Source of the DNA: Kaiparowitsia implicata GSE-PSE-MK54-09C
GTDB taxonomy: Bacteria > Cyanobacteriota > Cyanobacteriia > Elainellales > Elainellaceae
Assembly: GCA_019359435.1 (NCBI GenBank)
Contig: JAHHHI010000069.1
Location: 1 to 64,000, forward strand
Direction: 5' to 3'
Length of the DNA: 64,000 nucleotides
Of the stretch, positions 53,567 through 63,024 are shown piece by piece. The translations under genes and the position numbers were made by a program. A model generated the notes under the pieces. It did no database searches. It was not told the origin of the DNA and saw only the letters and a list, made by a program, of their open reading frames with translations. The first letter of the stretch is position 1; each line of letters starts with the position of its first letter.

Positions 53567-55291
53567 ATGCAACGGTTCGATCTTCATTCCCACGTGCCGA
53601 TGCCAACCCAACTCGACGGGGTTGGCACTCCTCAACAGCCCCCGCGAGAGGACACGTCGCACAATGGGTCGGCAGCTCAGGACGGGCAAGACCCTACTCG
53701 TAGCGGCTATCGACTAGAGCAGTGGGATGATGCAGCGGCATCGGACGAGACGACGGCTATCTCTAATCTCCTGAAGCCTGCTGCCGCCTCAGATTCACCT
53801 CCTGCAAAACCCGAGCACCCGGATATGCCGTCGGCTCCAGTCAGCGCTACGAAACCAGAAACGGGCGATCGCCCATCCTCTAATCAAGATTCAGGGGCTT
53901 TGAATCAAGTCTCTACCGAGGCCAGCGAAACTGAGGCTAGTCATGGGAATGGAGCCAGCCACGGGAATGACCTAGAGGATGGTGAGATGGGCGATCGCTC
54001 ACCGCAAGGGTTTTTGCCTGTTTTACGAAACCGCAACTTTCTGACGTTGTGGGCAGGGCAAGTTTTCTCGCAACTGGCGGATAAGGTGTACCTGGTTCTG
54101 ATGATCATTATCATCACCAGCCAGTTTCAATCTGCAGGGCAAACGGTGAGCGGCTGGGTGTCTTCCATCATGGTGGCCTCCACCATTCCAGCGATGCTGT
54201 TTGGGTCGATCGCAGGCGTGTATGTCGATTACTGGTCAAAGCAGGCCGTGTTGGTATCGACGAACCTGATGCGCGGGGCACTGGTGCTCGCCTTGCCAGT
54301 GCTGCTCTGGCTCAGCCACGGCTGGTCTCCAATTGCCAATATCCCCATTGGATTCATGGTGCTGCTGGTGGTCACCTTTCTCGTGTCTACCCTGACGCAG
54401 TTTTTTGCCCCGGCTGAGCAGGCGGTCATTCCGTTATTGGTAGAACGGAAACATTTGCTGTCGGCCAATTCTCTGTATACCACCACCATGATGGCCTCAG
54501 TGATTGTAGGCTTTGCCGTTGGGGAGCCGTTACTGGTGCTAGCGGATGGGGCGATCGCCCAGGGCATTGCGGGGGTAGACATCGGCAAAGAGCTATTAGT
54601 CGGCGGCAGTTACATCGCCGCTGGGTTATTGCTGTTGTTGATTCGGCCCCCTCGACGAGATGCCAGCACGCACCAGAACCCGCCACCCGTATGGGAAAAT
54701 ATCCGCGATGGATTGCGCTACCTAAAACAGCAACCCACCGTACGGGCTGCGATTTTGCAGCTTATTATGCTGTCATCGATCTTTGCTGCGCTGGCGGTGT
54801 TGGCCGTGCGCCTGGCCGAGGTGATGCCCGCACTCAAATCATCCCAGTTTGGCTTTTTACTAGCGGCAGGTGGCGCAGGAATGGCCGTTGGGGCCTTCTT
54901 GATTGGCCACTACGGACATAGCATCGCCCGCAGTCGTCTCAGCGTTTATGGCTCAATCGGGATGGGGATTGCCTTGGGTGGGATGTCAGTAATGACGCAT
55001 TATCTAATTCCCACACTGCTTCTGCTGGTAGGGTTTGGGGCCTGCGCGGCGCTGGTCGGGGTGCCCATGCAAACCGCGATTCAAGAAGAAACCCCACCCC
55101 ACATGCGGGGAAAAGTATTTGGTCTACAAAACAATGCCATCAATATTGCCCTGAGCCTACCCCTAGCATTAGCAGGCCTAGCAGAGACATTGTTTGGGCT
55201 ACAGCTAGTGTTTTTAGTTTTGGCAGGCGTGGCGATCGCGAGTGGGTTGCTCACCTGGAGTCTTGCAAGCCGCTCAACACACGGTAATTAG
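53567..55291 (+). CDS. MFS transporter with long disordered N-terminus
   Basis: 574 residues. The first 145 are low-complexity Ser/Ala/Glu/Pro-rich and probably disordered. Twelve membrane helices then begin at FLPVLRNRNFLTLWAGQVFS. The profile, with the NFLTLWAGQxxSQLADKVYL start and a large central loop (RPPRRDASTHQNPPPVWENI), fits the permease-like MFS_3 (enterobactin exporter-like) group. Substrate unknown. The ATG at 53567 is the first in frame; the disordered leader makes the start uncertain, but the composition is coding-like. The GT4 gene follows. Confidence 0.82.
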   Translation: MQRFDLHSHVPMPTQLDGVGTPQQPPREDTSHNGSAAQDGQDPTRSGYRLEQWDDAAASDETTAISNLLKPAAASDSPPAKPEHPDMPSAPVSATKPETGDRPSSNQDSGALNQVSTEASETEASHGNGASHGNDLEDGEMGDRSPQGFLPVLRNRNFLTLWAGQVFSQLADKVYLVLMIIIITSQFQSAGQTVSGWVSSIMVASTIPAMLFGSIAGVYVDYWSKQAVLVSTNLMRGALVLALPVLLWLSHGWSPIANIPIGFMVLLVVTFLVSTLTQFFAPAEQAVIPLLVERKHLLSANSLYTTTMMASVIVGFAVGEPLLVLADGAIAQGIAGVDIGKELLVGGSYIAAGLLLLLIRPPRRDASTHQNPPPVWENIRDGLRYLKQQPTVRAAILQLIMLSSIFAALAVLAVRLAEVMPALKSSQFGFLLAAGGAGMAVGAFLIGHYGHSIARSRLSVYGSIGMGIALGGMSVMTHYLIPTLLLLVGFGACAALVGVPMQTAIQEETPPHMRGKVFGLQNNAINIALSLPLALAGLAETLFGLQLVFLVLAGVAIASGLLTWSLASRSTHGN

Positions 55292-55421
55292 CGGCTACTT
55301 CACGCATGGACTTATGCATTGAGTGGATTGAAGCGATCCCTCTGCAGTATCCGAATCGGTTAAATAGTGATTAAATTCTGATATTCATTGAAATTGTTAT
55401 CAGATCACAACACGAAATTGA

Positions 55422-56603
55422 ATGCATATTGCTTGGCTTGGCAAAAAATCGCCCTTTTGCGGCAATGTTACCTACAGTCGAGAGGTTACTAATTCACTAC
55501 TAGAGCGCGGCTATCAGGTAAGCTTTTTGCACTTTGCGCACGAAGACGCCGCTTCTGCTGAGACTGCAGATCCCCTAGAAGTGTCGATCCCCTGTCTTTA
55601 CAAATCGCAAATCTACACCATTCCATCGCCGCGTTCCACCAAGGTTTTAACCGAGGCGCTGCAGCGCCTCAAACCTGACTTGGTTCACGCCTCACTCACC
55701 CTCTCCCCTCTCGACTTTATGTTGCCCGAGATCTGCGAAGAACTGGGGCTGCCTCTGGTAGCTACATTTCACCCCCCGTTTGATCGCAAACGCCGCAACT
55801 TCACCTCGGGAACCCAGCACTTGATGTATCAGCTGTATGCGCCGTTTCTAGCGCATTACCAGCAAGTCATTGTGTTCTCTCATCTGCAAAAAAACCTGTT
55901 AATTCGGCTAGGTGTACCAGAATCGCGCCTGTCGGTGATCCCCAACGGAGTCGATATCAATCGATATATCCCGGGCAGGTCTGCGATCAAAGCCGAGCTA
56001 GATGCCGAGCGGCTCTTTGTTTATCAGGGGCGCATTGCGACTGAGAAAAATGTAGAAGCCCTGCTCAAAGCCTGGAAGCGCTGTAACATGGGCGATCGAA
56101 GCAAACTGGCGATCGTCGGCAACGGCCCCCTAGCTCCTACTCTAAAGTCGTTCTATGGAGCAGAATCGGGCATCATTTGGCTAGGCTTTGTCGCCGACGA
56201 ACAGCGACGTATCACCATCCTCCAAGGTGCTGATGCCTTCATCCTGCCATCCTTCGTCGAAGGCCTATCCCTATCGCTTCTCGAAGCTATGGCCTGCGGC
56301 GTCGCCTGCATTGCCACAGATGCCGGAGCCGATGGCGAAGTCTTACAAGATGGGGCTGGCGTTGTTCTCAATACCCACAATGTGGCTGCGCAATTGCAAA
56401 CTCTCTTACCCCTCTGTCAAGAACATCCAGAGATCACCCGGTTGCTAGGGCACAAAGCCCGACAGCGCGTTCTTGAACGCTATACCCTAAATCACAACAT
56501 TACTCAGCTCGAGGGGCTATATCAGCAAGTTCTTCAAGACGCTCTGTCGTTGCCCGCCGCTCCAACCCTACTTCGAGGAGCAAGAGTTGCGCCGTCTCGA
56601 TAA
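55422..56603 (+). CDS. Family 4 glycosyltransferase
   Basis: A 393-residue GT-B enzyme. The N-terminal domain begins MHIAWLGKKSPFCGNVTYSR. The C-terminal domain has VIPNGVDINRYIPG, LFVYQGRIATEKNVEALLKA and the donor-binding SFVEGLSLSLLEAMACG, with the E-x7-E pair. It closely resembles cyanobacterial glycosyltransferases that add sugars to lipids or glycans; the exact acceptor is not evident. Confidence 0.92.
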   Translation: MHIAWLGKKSPFCGNVTYSREVTNSLLERGYQVSFLHFAHEDAASAETADPLEVSIPCLYKSQIYTIPSPRSTKVLTEALQRLKPDLVHASLTLSPLDFMLPEICEELGLPLVATFHPPFDRKRRNFTSGTQHLMYQLYAPFLAHYQQVIVFSHLQKNLLIRLGVPESRLSVIPNGVDINRYIPGRSAIKAELDAERLFVYQGRIATEKNVEALLKAWKRCNMGDRSKLAIVGNGPLAPTLKSFYGAESGIIWLGFVADEQRRITILQGADAFILPSFVEGLSLSLLEAMACGVACIATDAGADGEVLQDGAGVVLNTHNVAAQLQTLLPLCQEHPEITRLLGHKARQRVLERYTLNHNITQLEGLYQQVLQDALSLPAAPTLLRGARVAPSR

Positions 56604-57175
56604 TTCCGTTTCAACCACTGGCAGACACAGCACTGAATGCGTCAAGCTATAGTTCCACCGAGGTGAAGCGGCAGATAAAGCTTGAGCAAATATCACCCGG
56701 ATCAATTCAACACATTAGAAACTTTCTCCTCTGGGTTACAGTGAGTCAGTTCAAAGTGCTATGATACGAAAGCGCAATTTTTGCTCTGTCAAATCCTGGC
56801 ATGGTGATTTTGATTCTGCTTCAGGCTTAGTTTTTTGCTAACGCATCCAAACGCATTCGTTTGTGTCTTTGAAAGGTACGCCTGATAAGCACAGCTATTT
56901 GTGATGGGGCATGAGCGACCTTGCAGTCATTCTGCTAGTCCTACAACACTAGAGTTGAGCCGCCAGCCGCCCACCAGCTTTCATCCGGGCTAGAGTCTAA
57001 GTAAGATGCAGCCTAGAGCTTGTCTGTATTGGGTATCAAATCACACAAATCTGCCACTTGGGCAGGACTTTTGAGAGCCGAGGCTTGAGCTTGGTGTTGT
57101 CCTAGAGCAAACGCGCTAACCTGGGGTCAAGGAGACTGTGACTCCTGTACTCTTCGTCTATCGAAGGATAAAGCT
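56604..57175. promoter_or_regulatory. Promoter region upstream of the secE-nusG-ribosomal cluster
   Basis: 572 bp with no recognised gene and no tRNA. It must hold the main promoter of the secE-nusG-rplKAJL cluster. It contains AT-rich stretches, and AAGGA before secE at about 57163. No defined operator. Confidence 0.4.
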
Positions 57176-57442
57176 GTGGCTGAAAAAGAAGATACCAAAG
57201 CAAACGAGACTAAGGCCAAAGAAGCTAAAGCGGCCGAGGCAAAAGGTGCAGGCGAAACTGCAAAGTTTAATGCTTCTGAGTTTCTCAAAGGCACTAAGGA
57301 AGAGCTGGACAAAGTTGTGTGGCCCTCACGCCAGCAGCTTTTGAGTGAGTCTGTTGCGGTGCTTTTAATGGTCATCATTTCAGCAGGCGTTATTTATTTG
57401 GTTGACAACCTTTTTAGTTGGATTGCACAGCAGGTATTCTGA
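57176..57442 (+). CDS. secE: Preprotein translocase subunit SecE
   Basis: 88 residues. The essential small subunit of SecYEG. A charged Lys/Ala-rich N-terminus (about 1-35) is followed by the conserved EFLKGTKEELDKVVWPSRQQ and one membrane helix LLMVIISAGVIYLVDNLFSW. The start is GTG with AAGGA upstream. The stop overlaps the nusG start (TGATG). Confidence 0.97.
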   Translation: MAEKEDTKANETKAKEAKAAEAKGAGETAKFNASEFLKGTKEELDKVVWPSRQQLLSESVAVLLMVIISAGVIYLVDNLFSWIAQQVF

Positions 57443-58098
57443 TGATTCTCGCCTCAGACGAGTCAGACAACGTAAGAGAGCCAGAAAACGCAGATCTGGA
57501 GAATGTTTCCAGAGAGCCAGAGGCAGCACCTACGGTGCCTGCTCGGTGGTATGCCGTGCAAGTTGCGTCGGGCTGCGAAAATCGGGTCAAGTTGAACCTT
57601 GAGCAGCGAATCAATACGCTGGACGTGGCGGGTCGAATTCGTCAAATCGAAATTCCTCAAACGCCAGTGCTGAAGCCTCAAAAAGGCAATAAACCCAAAG
57701 AGGGTGCTGAGAAGGTGTTCCCAGGTTATGTTTTGATCCGCATGGTTATGGATGATGACACTTGGCAGGTGGTTAAAAATACGCCCAATGTCATTAACTT
57801 TGTGGGTGCAGAGCAAAAGCGGCGATACGGACGTGGGCGCGGGCACGTGAAGCCTATGCCACTGGCGCATTCTGAGGTAGAGCGTATTTTCAAACGCGCT
57901 CAAGAGCAGAAACCCGTCGTCAAAATCGATATGGCAGCGGGAGACAAGATTGTTGTGTTATCGGGCCCATTTAAGGACTTTGAGGGCGAAGTCATTGAAG
58001 TGAGCCCTGAACGCAGCAAGTTGAAGGCGTTGCTCTCGATTTTTGGACGAGACACACCGGTCGAGTTGGAGTTTAACCAGGTTCAGAAACAGAGTTAA
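57442..58098 (+). CDS. nusG: Transcription termination/antitermination factor NusG
   Basis: 218 residues: the NGN domain ([20 protein letters not shown] ... [20 protein letters not shown]) and a KOW domain ([20 protein letters not shown]). An N-terminal acidic leader of about 30 residues is typical of cyanobacteria. The ATG at 57442 overlaps the secE stop, so the genes are coupled. Confidence 0.98.
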   Translation: MILASDESDNVREPENADLENVSREPEAAPTVPARWYAVQVASGCENRVKLNLEQRINTLDVAGRIRQIEIPQTPVLKPQKGNKPKEGAEKVFPGYVLIRMVMDDDTWQVVKNTPNVINFVGAEQKRRYGRGRGHVKPMPLAHSEVERIFKRAQEQKPVVKIDMAAGDKIVVLSGPFKDFEGEVIEVSPERSKLKALLSIFGRDTPVELEFNQVQKQS

Positions 58099-58106
58099 TC
58101 GAAATA

Positions 58107-58532
58107 ATGGCAAAGAAGGTCGTAACAGTTATCAAGTTGGCAATTCAGGCGGGCAAGGCAAACCCTGCACCTCCGATTGGTCCTGCGCTAGGTCAGCATG
58201 GGGTCAACATCATGATGTTCTGCAAAGAATATAATGCTAAGACCGCTGACCAGACGGGAACAGTAATTCCGGTAGAGATTTCGGTCTTTGAAGACCGAAG
58301 CTTTACGTTTGTGCTCAAAACACCACCAGCCTCGGTGCTGATTCAAAAAGCAGCCGGTATCGATAAAGGTTCTGGTGAGCCAAACAAGAAAAAAGTTGGC
58401 TCTATTACTCGCGATCAGTTAAAAGAGATTGCAGAGAAGAAAATGCCTGACCTAAATGCCAATGATGTAGAAGCCGCCATGAAAATTGTGGAAGGGACGG
58501 CTCGGAACATGGGCGTGACGGTGACGAGCTAG
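58107..58532 (+). CDS. rplK: 50S ribosomal protein L11
   Basis: 141 residues: [40 protein letters not shown] and the RNA-binding C-terminal domain. It starts 8 bp after nusG. Full length. Confidence 0.98.
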   Translation: MAKKVVTVIKLAIQAGKANPAPPIGPALGQHGVNIMMFCKEYNAKTADQTGTVIPVEISVFEDRSFTFVLKTPPASVLIQKAAGIDKGSGEPNKKKVGSITRDQLKEIAEKKMPDLNANDVEAAMKIVEGTARNMGVTVTS

Positions 58533-58656
58533 CTGTCTCGGTGGCATTTTTTGATGGCTGAGTGTCTTACAAATTCGCTAAGCTGGTTTGAGTTCGTTTG
58601 TTAAACAATTTTGGGGGAGAGACGTTGGTTTCGCGAGCACCCCGAGGAGAATATTA

Positions 58657-59373
58657 ATGGCAAAAAAAGTATCGCGTCGCTTACAAGCGTTGCTGTCGAA
58701 GGTTGAAGAGAGAGCTTATGAGCCGATTGAAGCTCTGCAGCTGTTGAAGGACACCGCGACGGCAAAGTTTTCAGAGTCTGCTGAAGCACACATTCGACTA
58801 GGGATTGATCCGAAGTACACTGATCAGCAACTGCGCACCACAGTGGCATTGCCCAAGGGCACTGGTCAAACTGTTCGAGTTGCAGTGATTGCTAGGGGTG
58901 AGAAGGTAACAGAAGCGTCTAACGCCGGTGCCGATTTATCGGGCTCTGAAGAGTTGATCGACGAAATTCAGAAAGGAATGCTGGATTTTGATGTGTTGGT
59001 GGCTACGCCAGATATGATGCCCCAAGTGGCAAAGCTAGGGCGATTGCTGGGTCCCCGGGGTTTGATGCCGTCTCCAAAAGGGGGGACGGTCACCTTTGAC
59101 TTAGGTCGAGCCATTGAAGAGTTCAAAGCAGGTAAGCTAGAATTTCGTGCTGATCGTACGGGGATTGTGCATGTTATGTTTGGTAAGGCTTCCTTTTCTG
59201 CTGAGGATTTGTTGGTCAATTTGAAGGCGTTGCAAGAAACGATTGACCGCAATCGCCCCTCGGGAGCAAAAGGCCGTTATTGGCGATCGCTCTATGTTGC
59301 CGCTACGATGGGTCCTGCAATTGAAGTGGATATCAGCGTCCTCCGAGATCTGAAAACTTCAGATGCCGCATAG
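58657..59373 (+). CDS. rplA: 50S ribosomal protein L1
   Basis: 238 residues. L1 shows [40 protein letters not shown] and the C-terminal [11 protein letters not shown]. The ATG at 58657 is preceded by GAGGAGA and preferred over an upstream in-frame start at 58588. Confidence 0.98.
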   Translation: MAKKVSRRLQALLSKVEERAYEPIEALQLLKDTATAKFSESAEAHIRLGIDPKYTDQQLRTTVALPKGTGQTVRVAVIARGEKVTEASNAGADLSGSEELIDEIQKGMLDFDVLVATPDMMPQVAKLGRLLGPRGLMPSPKGGTVTFDLGRAIEEFKAGKLEFRADRTGIVHVMFGKASFSAEDLLVNLKALQETIDRNRPSGAKGRYWRSLYVAATMGPAIEVDISVLRDLKTSDAA

Positions 59374-59426
59374 AAACGTTCCTTTAGAAGGCCGACAAGC
59401 TTGATCTATTTTCATAACTGAATACA

Positions 59427-59554
59427 ACGCCGGAGACAGTGGGTGCTTTAGGGCTTAATATCCTGCCGAGGTTGTTGGGAGATACATAATCTATTCTGAT
59501 CTCAGAAATAGATTGTGCGATCAAGCGACCCCGGCTACCCTGCCGGTTTTTTTT
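59427..59554 (+). ncRNA. Ribosomal protein L10 leader with attenuator
   Basis: CGGAGACAGTGGGTGC and, after a loop, CTTAATATCCTGCCGAGG (59431-59471) match the bound core of the L10 leader, the autoregulatory site of the L10-L12 complex. A hairpin at 59487-59513 (AATCTATT/AATAGATT) follows, then a terminator CCGGC/GCCGG with eight T (59531-59554). L10 binding would favour termination and repress rplJ-rplL. Confidence 0.88.
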
Positions 59555-59609
59555 ATGGAAATGGTCGTCAGTTGTTCACAACACCCAAAAAACAGGAGGT
59601 GAGACATGT

Positions 59610-60143
59610 ATGGGTAGAACGTATGAAGATAAGAAAGTGCTCGTTGCAGAGATCAAAGAGCAACTAAGCCAGACACAGATGGCCATCGTCATTGATTACA
59701 AAGGCCTAACAGTTGCCGAAATTACTCAGTTGCGCAACCAATTGCGTCCTTCAGGTGCCAAATGCAAAATCGCCAAAAACACGCTGATGAAAATCGCGAT
59801 TGATGGGGATGATAGCTGGCAACCGATGACTGAGTTGTGTAAAGACTCATCTGCATTTTTGCTGCTTCAGGATGACATTGGTGGAGCCATCAAAGCTTAT
59901 CAGGCCTTCCAGAAGGCCAGTAAAAAGACAGAGATTCGCGGTGGAGTGCTAGAAGGTAGGGCACTTAGCGAAGCCGACGTCAAAGCCATTGGCGATCTGC
60001 CGTCGAAGGAAGAGTTGATGGGTCAAATTGCAGGTGCTATTAATTCGGTGACAACTAAGGTGGCCGTAGGCATTAAAGAGGTTCCATCTTCGCTGGCTCG
60101 AGTGCTGCAAGCTGTTGCTGATAAAGAGAACGACGCAGCTTAA
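59610..60143 (+). CDS. rplJ: 50S ribosomal protein L10
   Basis: 177 residues. It has MAIVIDYKGLTVAEITQLRN and the helical C-terminus that holds L7/L12 dimers. An ideal AGGAGGTGAG ribosome-binding site sits before ATG 59610. It is expressed downstream of the L10 leader. Full length. Confidence 0.98.
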   Translation: MGRTYEDKKVLVAEIKEQLSQTQMAIVIDYKGLTVAEITQLRNQLRPSGAKCKIAKNTLMKIAIDGDDSWQPMTELCKDSSAFLLLQDDIGGAIKAYQAFQKASKKTEIRGGVLEGRALSEADVKAIGDLPSKEELMGQIAGAINSVTTKVAVGIKEVPSSLARVLQAVADKENDAA

Positions 60144-60239
60144 TGGACAGGGCTAGTTGCGCATCCGTTGACCCGCTACGACCGATTTCAAGACCAAGAT
60201 ACACACCATTCCATTTGATAGTTTAGGGAGAATGAACCC

Positions 60240-60635
60240 ATGTCTGCAGTAACCGATGAAATTTTAGAAAAGTTGAAAACCCTTTCGCTGCTTGAAGCGT
60301 CTGAGTTGGTCAAGCAAATCGAAGAAGCCTTTGGCGTGACCGCGGCTGCTCCAGCTGGCGGCATGATGATGATGGCACCTGGAGCAGGTGGCGCGGCCGC
60401 CGCTGAAGAAGTCGAAGAGCAAACTGAATTTGATGTCGTGCTGGATGAAGTTCCTGCCGATAAGAAGATTGCAGTGCTTAAGATTGTGCGTGAATTGACC
60501 GGCCTTGGCTTGAAAGAAGCGAAGGAAGTGGTTGAATCTGCACCTAAAGCCATCCAGGAGGGCATTGCAAAAGATGCCGCAGAAGAAGCGAAGAAAAAGC
60601 TGGAAGATGCTGGTGGCAAAGCGTCTGTCAAGTAG
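60240..60635 (+). CDS. rplL: 50S ribosomal protein L7/L12
   Basis: 131 residues: an N-terminal dimerisation helix ([20 protein letters not shown]), a Met/Gly/Ala hinge, and the C-terminal domain [20 protein letters not shown] ... [16 protein letters not shown]. It recruits translation factors. The strong terminator at 60680 closes the cluster. Confidence 0.98.
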   Translation: MSAVTDEILEKLKTLSLLEASELVKQIEEAFGVTAAAPAGGMMMMAPGAGGAAAAEEVEEQTEFDVVLDEVPADKKIAVLKIVRELTGLGLKEAKEVVESAPKAIQEGIAKDAAEEAKKKLEDAGGKASVK

Positions 60636-60679
60636 GTTCGTCACTTTAGGCCGATCTAACGTTAGTTTACCAAATGCCT

Positions 60680-60718
60680 AAAACCGTGCTGTTCGCGTCG
60701 CGAACAGCACGGTTTTTT
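60680..60718 (+). terminator. Terminator of the rplKAJL cluster
   Basis: Perfect 18-base arms (60680-60697 and 60699-60716) around one T, with the CGCGTCGCG core, followed by a run of T. The same core occurs in the palindromes at 22484-22565. Confidence 0.9.
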
Positions 60719-61094
60719 GTTGTTTCATCCCTACAACACGGAGCCGAAACAGCCACCGAACTCCTGCGAAACAAATTCCATGGGTAAGGCTGAAACCCTT
60801 GGTAGTCCAATTTTTTGTTTTTTAGCATTTTCTTGTCCCTCGGTATTAGAGACTCACGCCAAGCTAAGAAAACGCATTTTCTATCTGCTTCCTTGGGCGG
60901 CTTCCTTGAGGTAGTGGGCGCGTATCCGAACGCCTGCAACCTTGTTGGGGCCTTAGGCTGAACTTACGTCAAAATATCTTGTACTGAACATCGGTGGGCA
61001 AGCAATCAGTCCCATTGACTGGAACAATGTTTTGAGGACAGGCGGAAAATGCTACAACACAGTCTATTTCAGCTTTGAGCACATACATAATCCC
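60719..61094. other. Spacer after rplL, no gene recognised
   Basis: 376 bp downstream of the ribosomal cluster. Short frames show no motifs. It leads into the decayed DUF1989 region on the opposite strand. Confidence 0.4.
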
Positions 61095-61578
61095 CTAGGC
61101 GACTGACTGGGGCAACAAATTCGGTGTAGAGCCCTTCAGTAACAGGATATTCATGAATAAGTTTAAGGGATTGGGAACTTCGGGCGGGATCAGAGAAAGT
61201 TCGCCAAGGGCCGTATGTAGGTTGTCGGCGTAGTTATCGTGATTGGGAACTCCGAGCAGTTCGTAGCGATCGCGATCGCACGCAGCAATTAACGTGTCAT
61301 GAATGCCGGGCGAGGCGTCTTCGACCAAGGTGAGGATGGGACGACGGTGGTCGGTATAGAGGATGTCGCCAACTTTTGGGATGATTTTGCCGAGGATGAA
61401 TTGCGCCAGGTGATTCGGGATCAATTACTCGGGTTGTCGACGGACACCATCGCCTCGATTGCAGGGAGAGATTCAATATTGGAGTTCCTATCTGTAGCTG
61501 GAATTTAGAGAATTGGTATAAGACGGTCAGATGGGGCCATAGATTGAAATGTTGAAACACCATACTGATGCGGGCAAG
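61095..61578 (-). pseudogene. Decayed DUF1989 (carboxyguanidine deiminase-like) gene fused to an ABC ATPase scrap
   Basis: On the minus strand, 61095-61424 encodes GDILYTDHRRPILTLVEDAS, GIHDTLIAACDRDRYELLGV and NPLNLFMNILLLKG, the C-terminal signature of DUF1989 proteins. This family includes the carboxyguanidine deiminases CgdA/CgdB of the guanidine degradation pathway. The frame lacks its N-terminal part: a TAA lies just upstream and an alternative frame carries TTRVIDPESPG. Further upstream, 61519-61578 encodes LARISMVFQHFNLWPHLTVL, the Q-loop of amino-acid-type ABC ATPases, and then breaks off. Two unrelated genes are thus truncated and juxtaposed. Confidence 0.65.
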
Positions 61579-61734
61579 CCTGAGTTCGATAGCGCTGTTT
61601 CAGCCCTACGAGGCAGATCTAAACAACGGAAAACTGTTCTGTCCGCGTTGCAGGTAGAACGGTTTTATACATTTGCCAAAACTCACGTTCTTCCAAGATT
61701 TTCCGAGTCGGAGGAATTATCCCATATCAATTCT

Positions 61735-62799
61735 CTAAATACTCGCTACACAAAGAGCGTCGACTATCCAATCTCCCTGGGTTAGAGATCGCACCTGCTG
61801 AGGCGAGAGGCGAAGAACCCAATGGGTAATGGCCTGCTGTAGCTGGCCGATATCGTCAAAGTGAGCCCAGGCTAACTCGCGTTTGAGTCCCGCCAGAGCC
61901 GCTCTGTCGGATTAACCTGTGGACAGTATGGCGGCTGAAAGACCAAAATGACATTGTCGGGTATCGTCAGAGTCCCAGCGGTATGAGCGGTGGCATTATC
62001 CACCTGAATCAGGTGTAAGTCATCGGGGAACTGGGAAGCAAAGGACTGCAAGACTGCTTCAAATCACTGGCTATCAAGGTGAGAGAACTCGACCAGCCAA
62101 GACTTGCCCCGTAGAGGCTCCACTAGACCGTAGAGCCAACGATACAAAAACTGCCACTCACCGACCCCGTCGGTTGAACACTGAAACCCGTCAACGTCCG
62201 ATGCTGAACCGTGAGCAATCCGACCCGACTCTCATCGCTGCACCAGTAGCGGATGCGACCCTCATAGCGCTGCCTTAACGCGGGACTCACCGCGTGGCGC
62301 AACTGCTGTCCAAGGTTTGCTGAAAGGACTCAACCGCCCCAGGAGTTTGCTTCTCAGACACCGGACGCGGCACTTTGAGCTGGGCTTTGAGACCATAGCG
62401 TACCGTTTTATGCACCGTTTTGTACGGCACCTGTTGGTCATACACAGCGGCTAACCACTGCTGCACCTCACCATAGCTCCGAAAGCCCTCTGGCTCTTGC
62501 AACTCTCGCTCCAATGCTGCCAGCACGTCGCCGGTAATCGCCCGGGGACGTCCGCACCTAGGCGCCACCTGCACTAACGAGTCGAGGCCGCTGCGACGAT
62601 AGTTGCTCAGCCAACGAGATACTGTCGTGCGGTGGTATCCACTCCTCTCAGCTAATGGACAGATCCCCGGGGCCTGTCCCGTCTTCAGCCACCACAACAC
62701 CTGGACTTTACTGCGCTGTGAGGCCCGCTGCTGTTGGGCTAAAACTGCTTTCAGCTCCTCAGCTGTTTCGCTGATATCGGTCTTTAGGACTCCTGACAT
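61735..62799 (-). pseudogene. IS630-family transposase, frameshifted
   Basis: The N-terminal frame (62287-62799) has the helix-turn-helix WWLKTGQAPGICPLAERSGY, then RTTVSRWLSNYRRSGLDSLV and a second winged helix. The DDE domain is spread over other frames: RYEGRIRYWCSDESRVGLLT, LHLIQVDNATAHTAGTLTIP, VILVFQPPYCPQVNPTERLW and RELAWAHFDDIGQLQQAITH, ending in a TAG at 61735-61737. At least three frameshifts and an in-frame stop separate them. The D...D...E order fits IS630. No clear terminal repeats or TA duplication were recognised. Confidence 0.85.
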
Positions 62800-63024
62800 G
62801 GGGATAGACCATAACCACTATCTCTACCTGTAGCAAATCTTTAAAGAATTTGTATTATCCAACTTTCCTATTTGATGACACGCCCTAGAGATAACTCGAG
62901 AATTTAGTTTTTACTATGAGTTGCATCGCAGTGTGAAGGCCGAAAAATGTAGCAGGAAAGACAAATTTTTGTACTAATTCTCGGTATACAGAATACAGCC
63001 GACCTAAGATGTAATTGATATCCC

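Noticed and set aside
56604-57175. Expected tRNA-Trp before secE
   Set aside because: This tRNA is often found here in bacteria, but no cloverleaf or CCA anticodon loop is visible in the spacer.
61549-61785. 78-codon plus-strand frame
   Set aside because: It lies across the ABC ATPase scrap and IS630 end; no similarity to any family I know.
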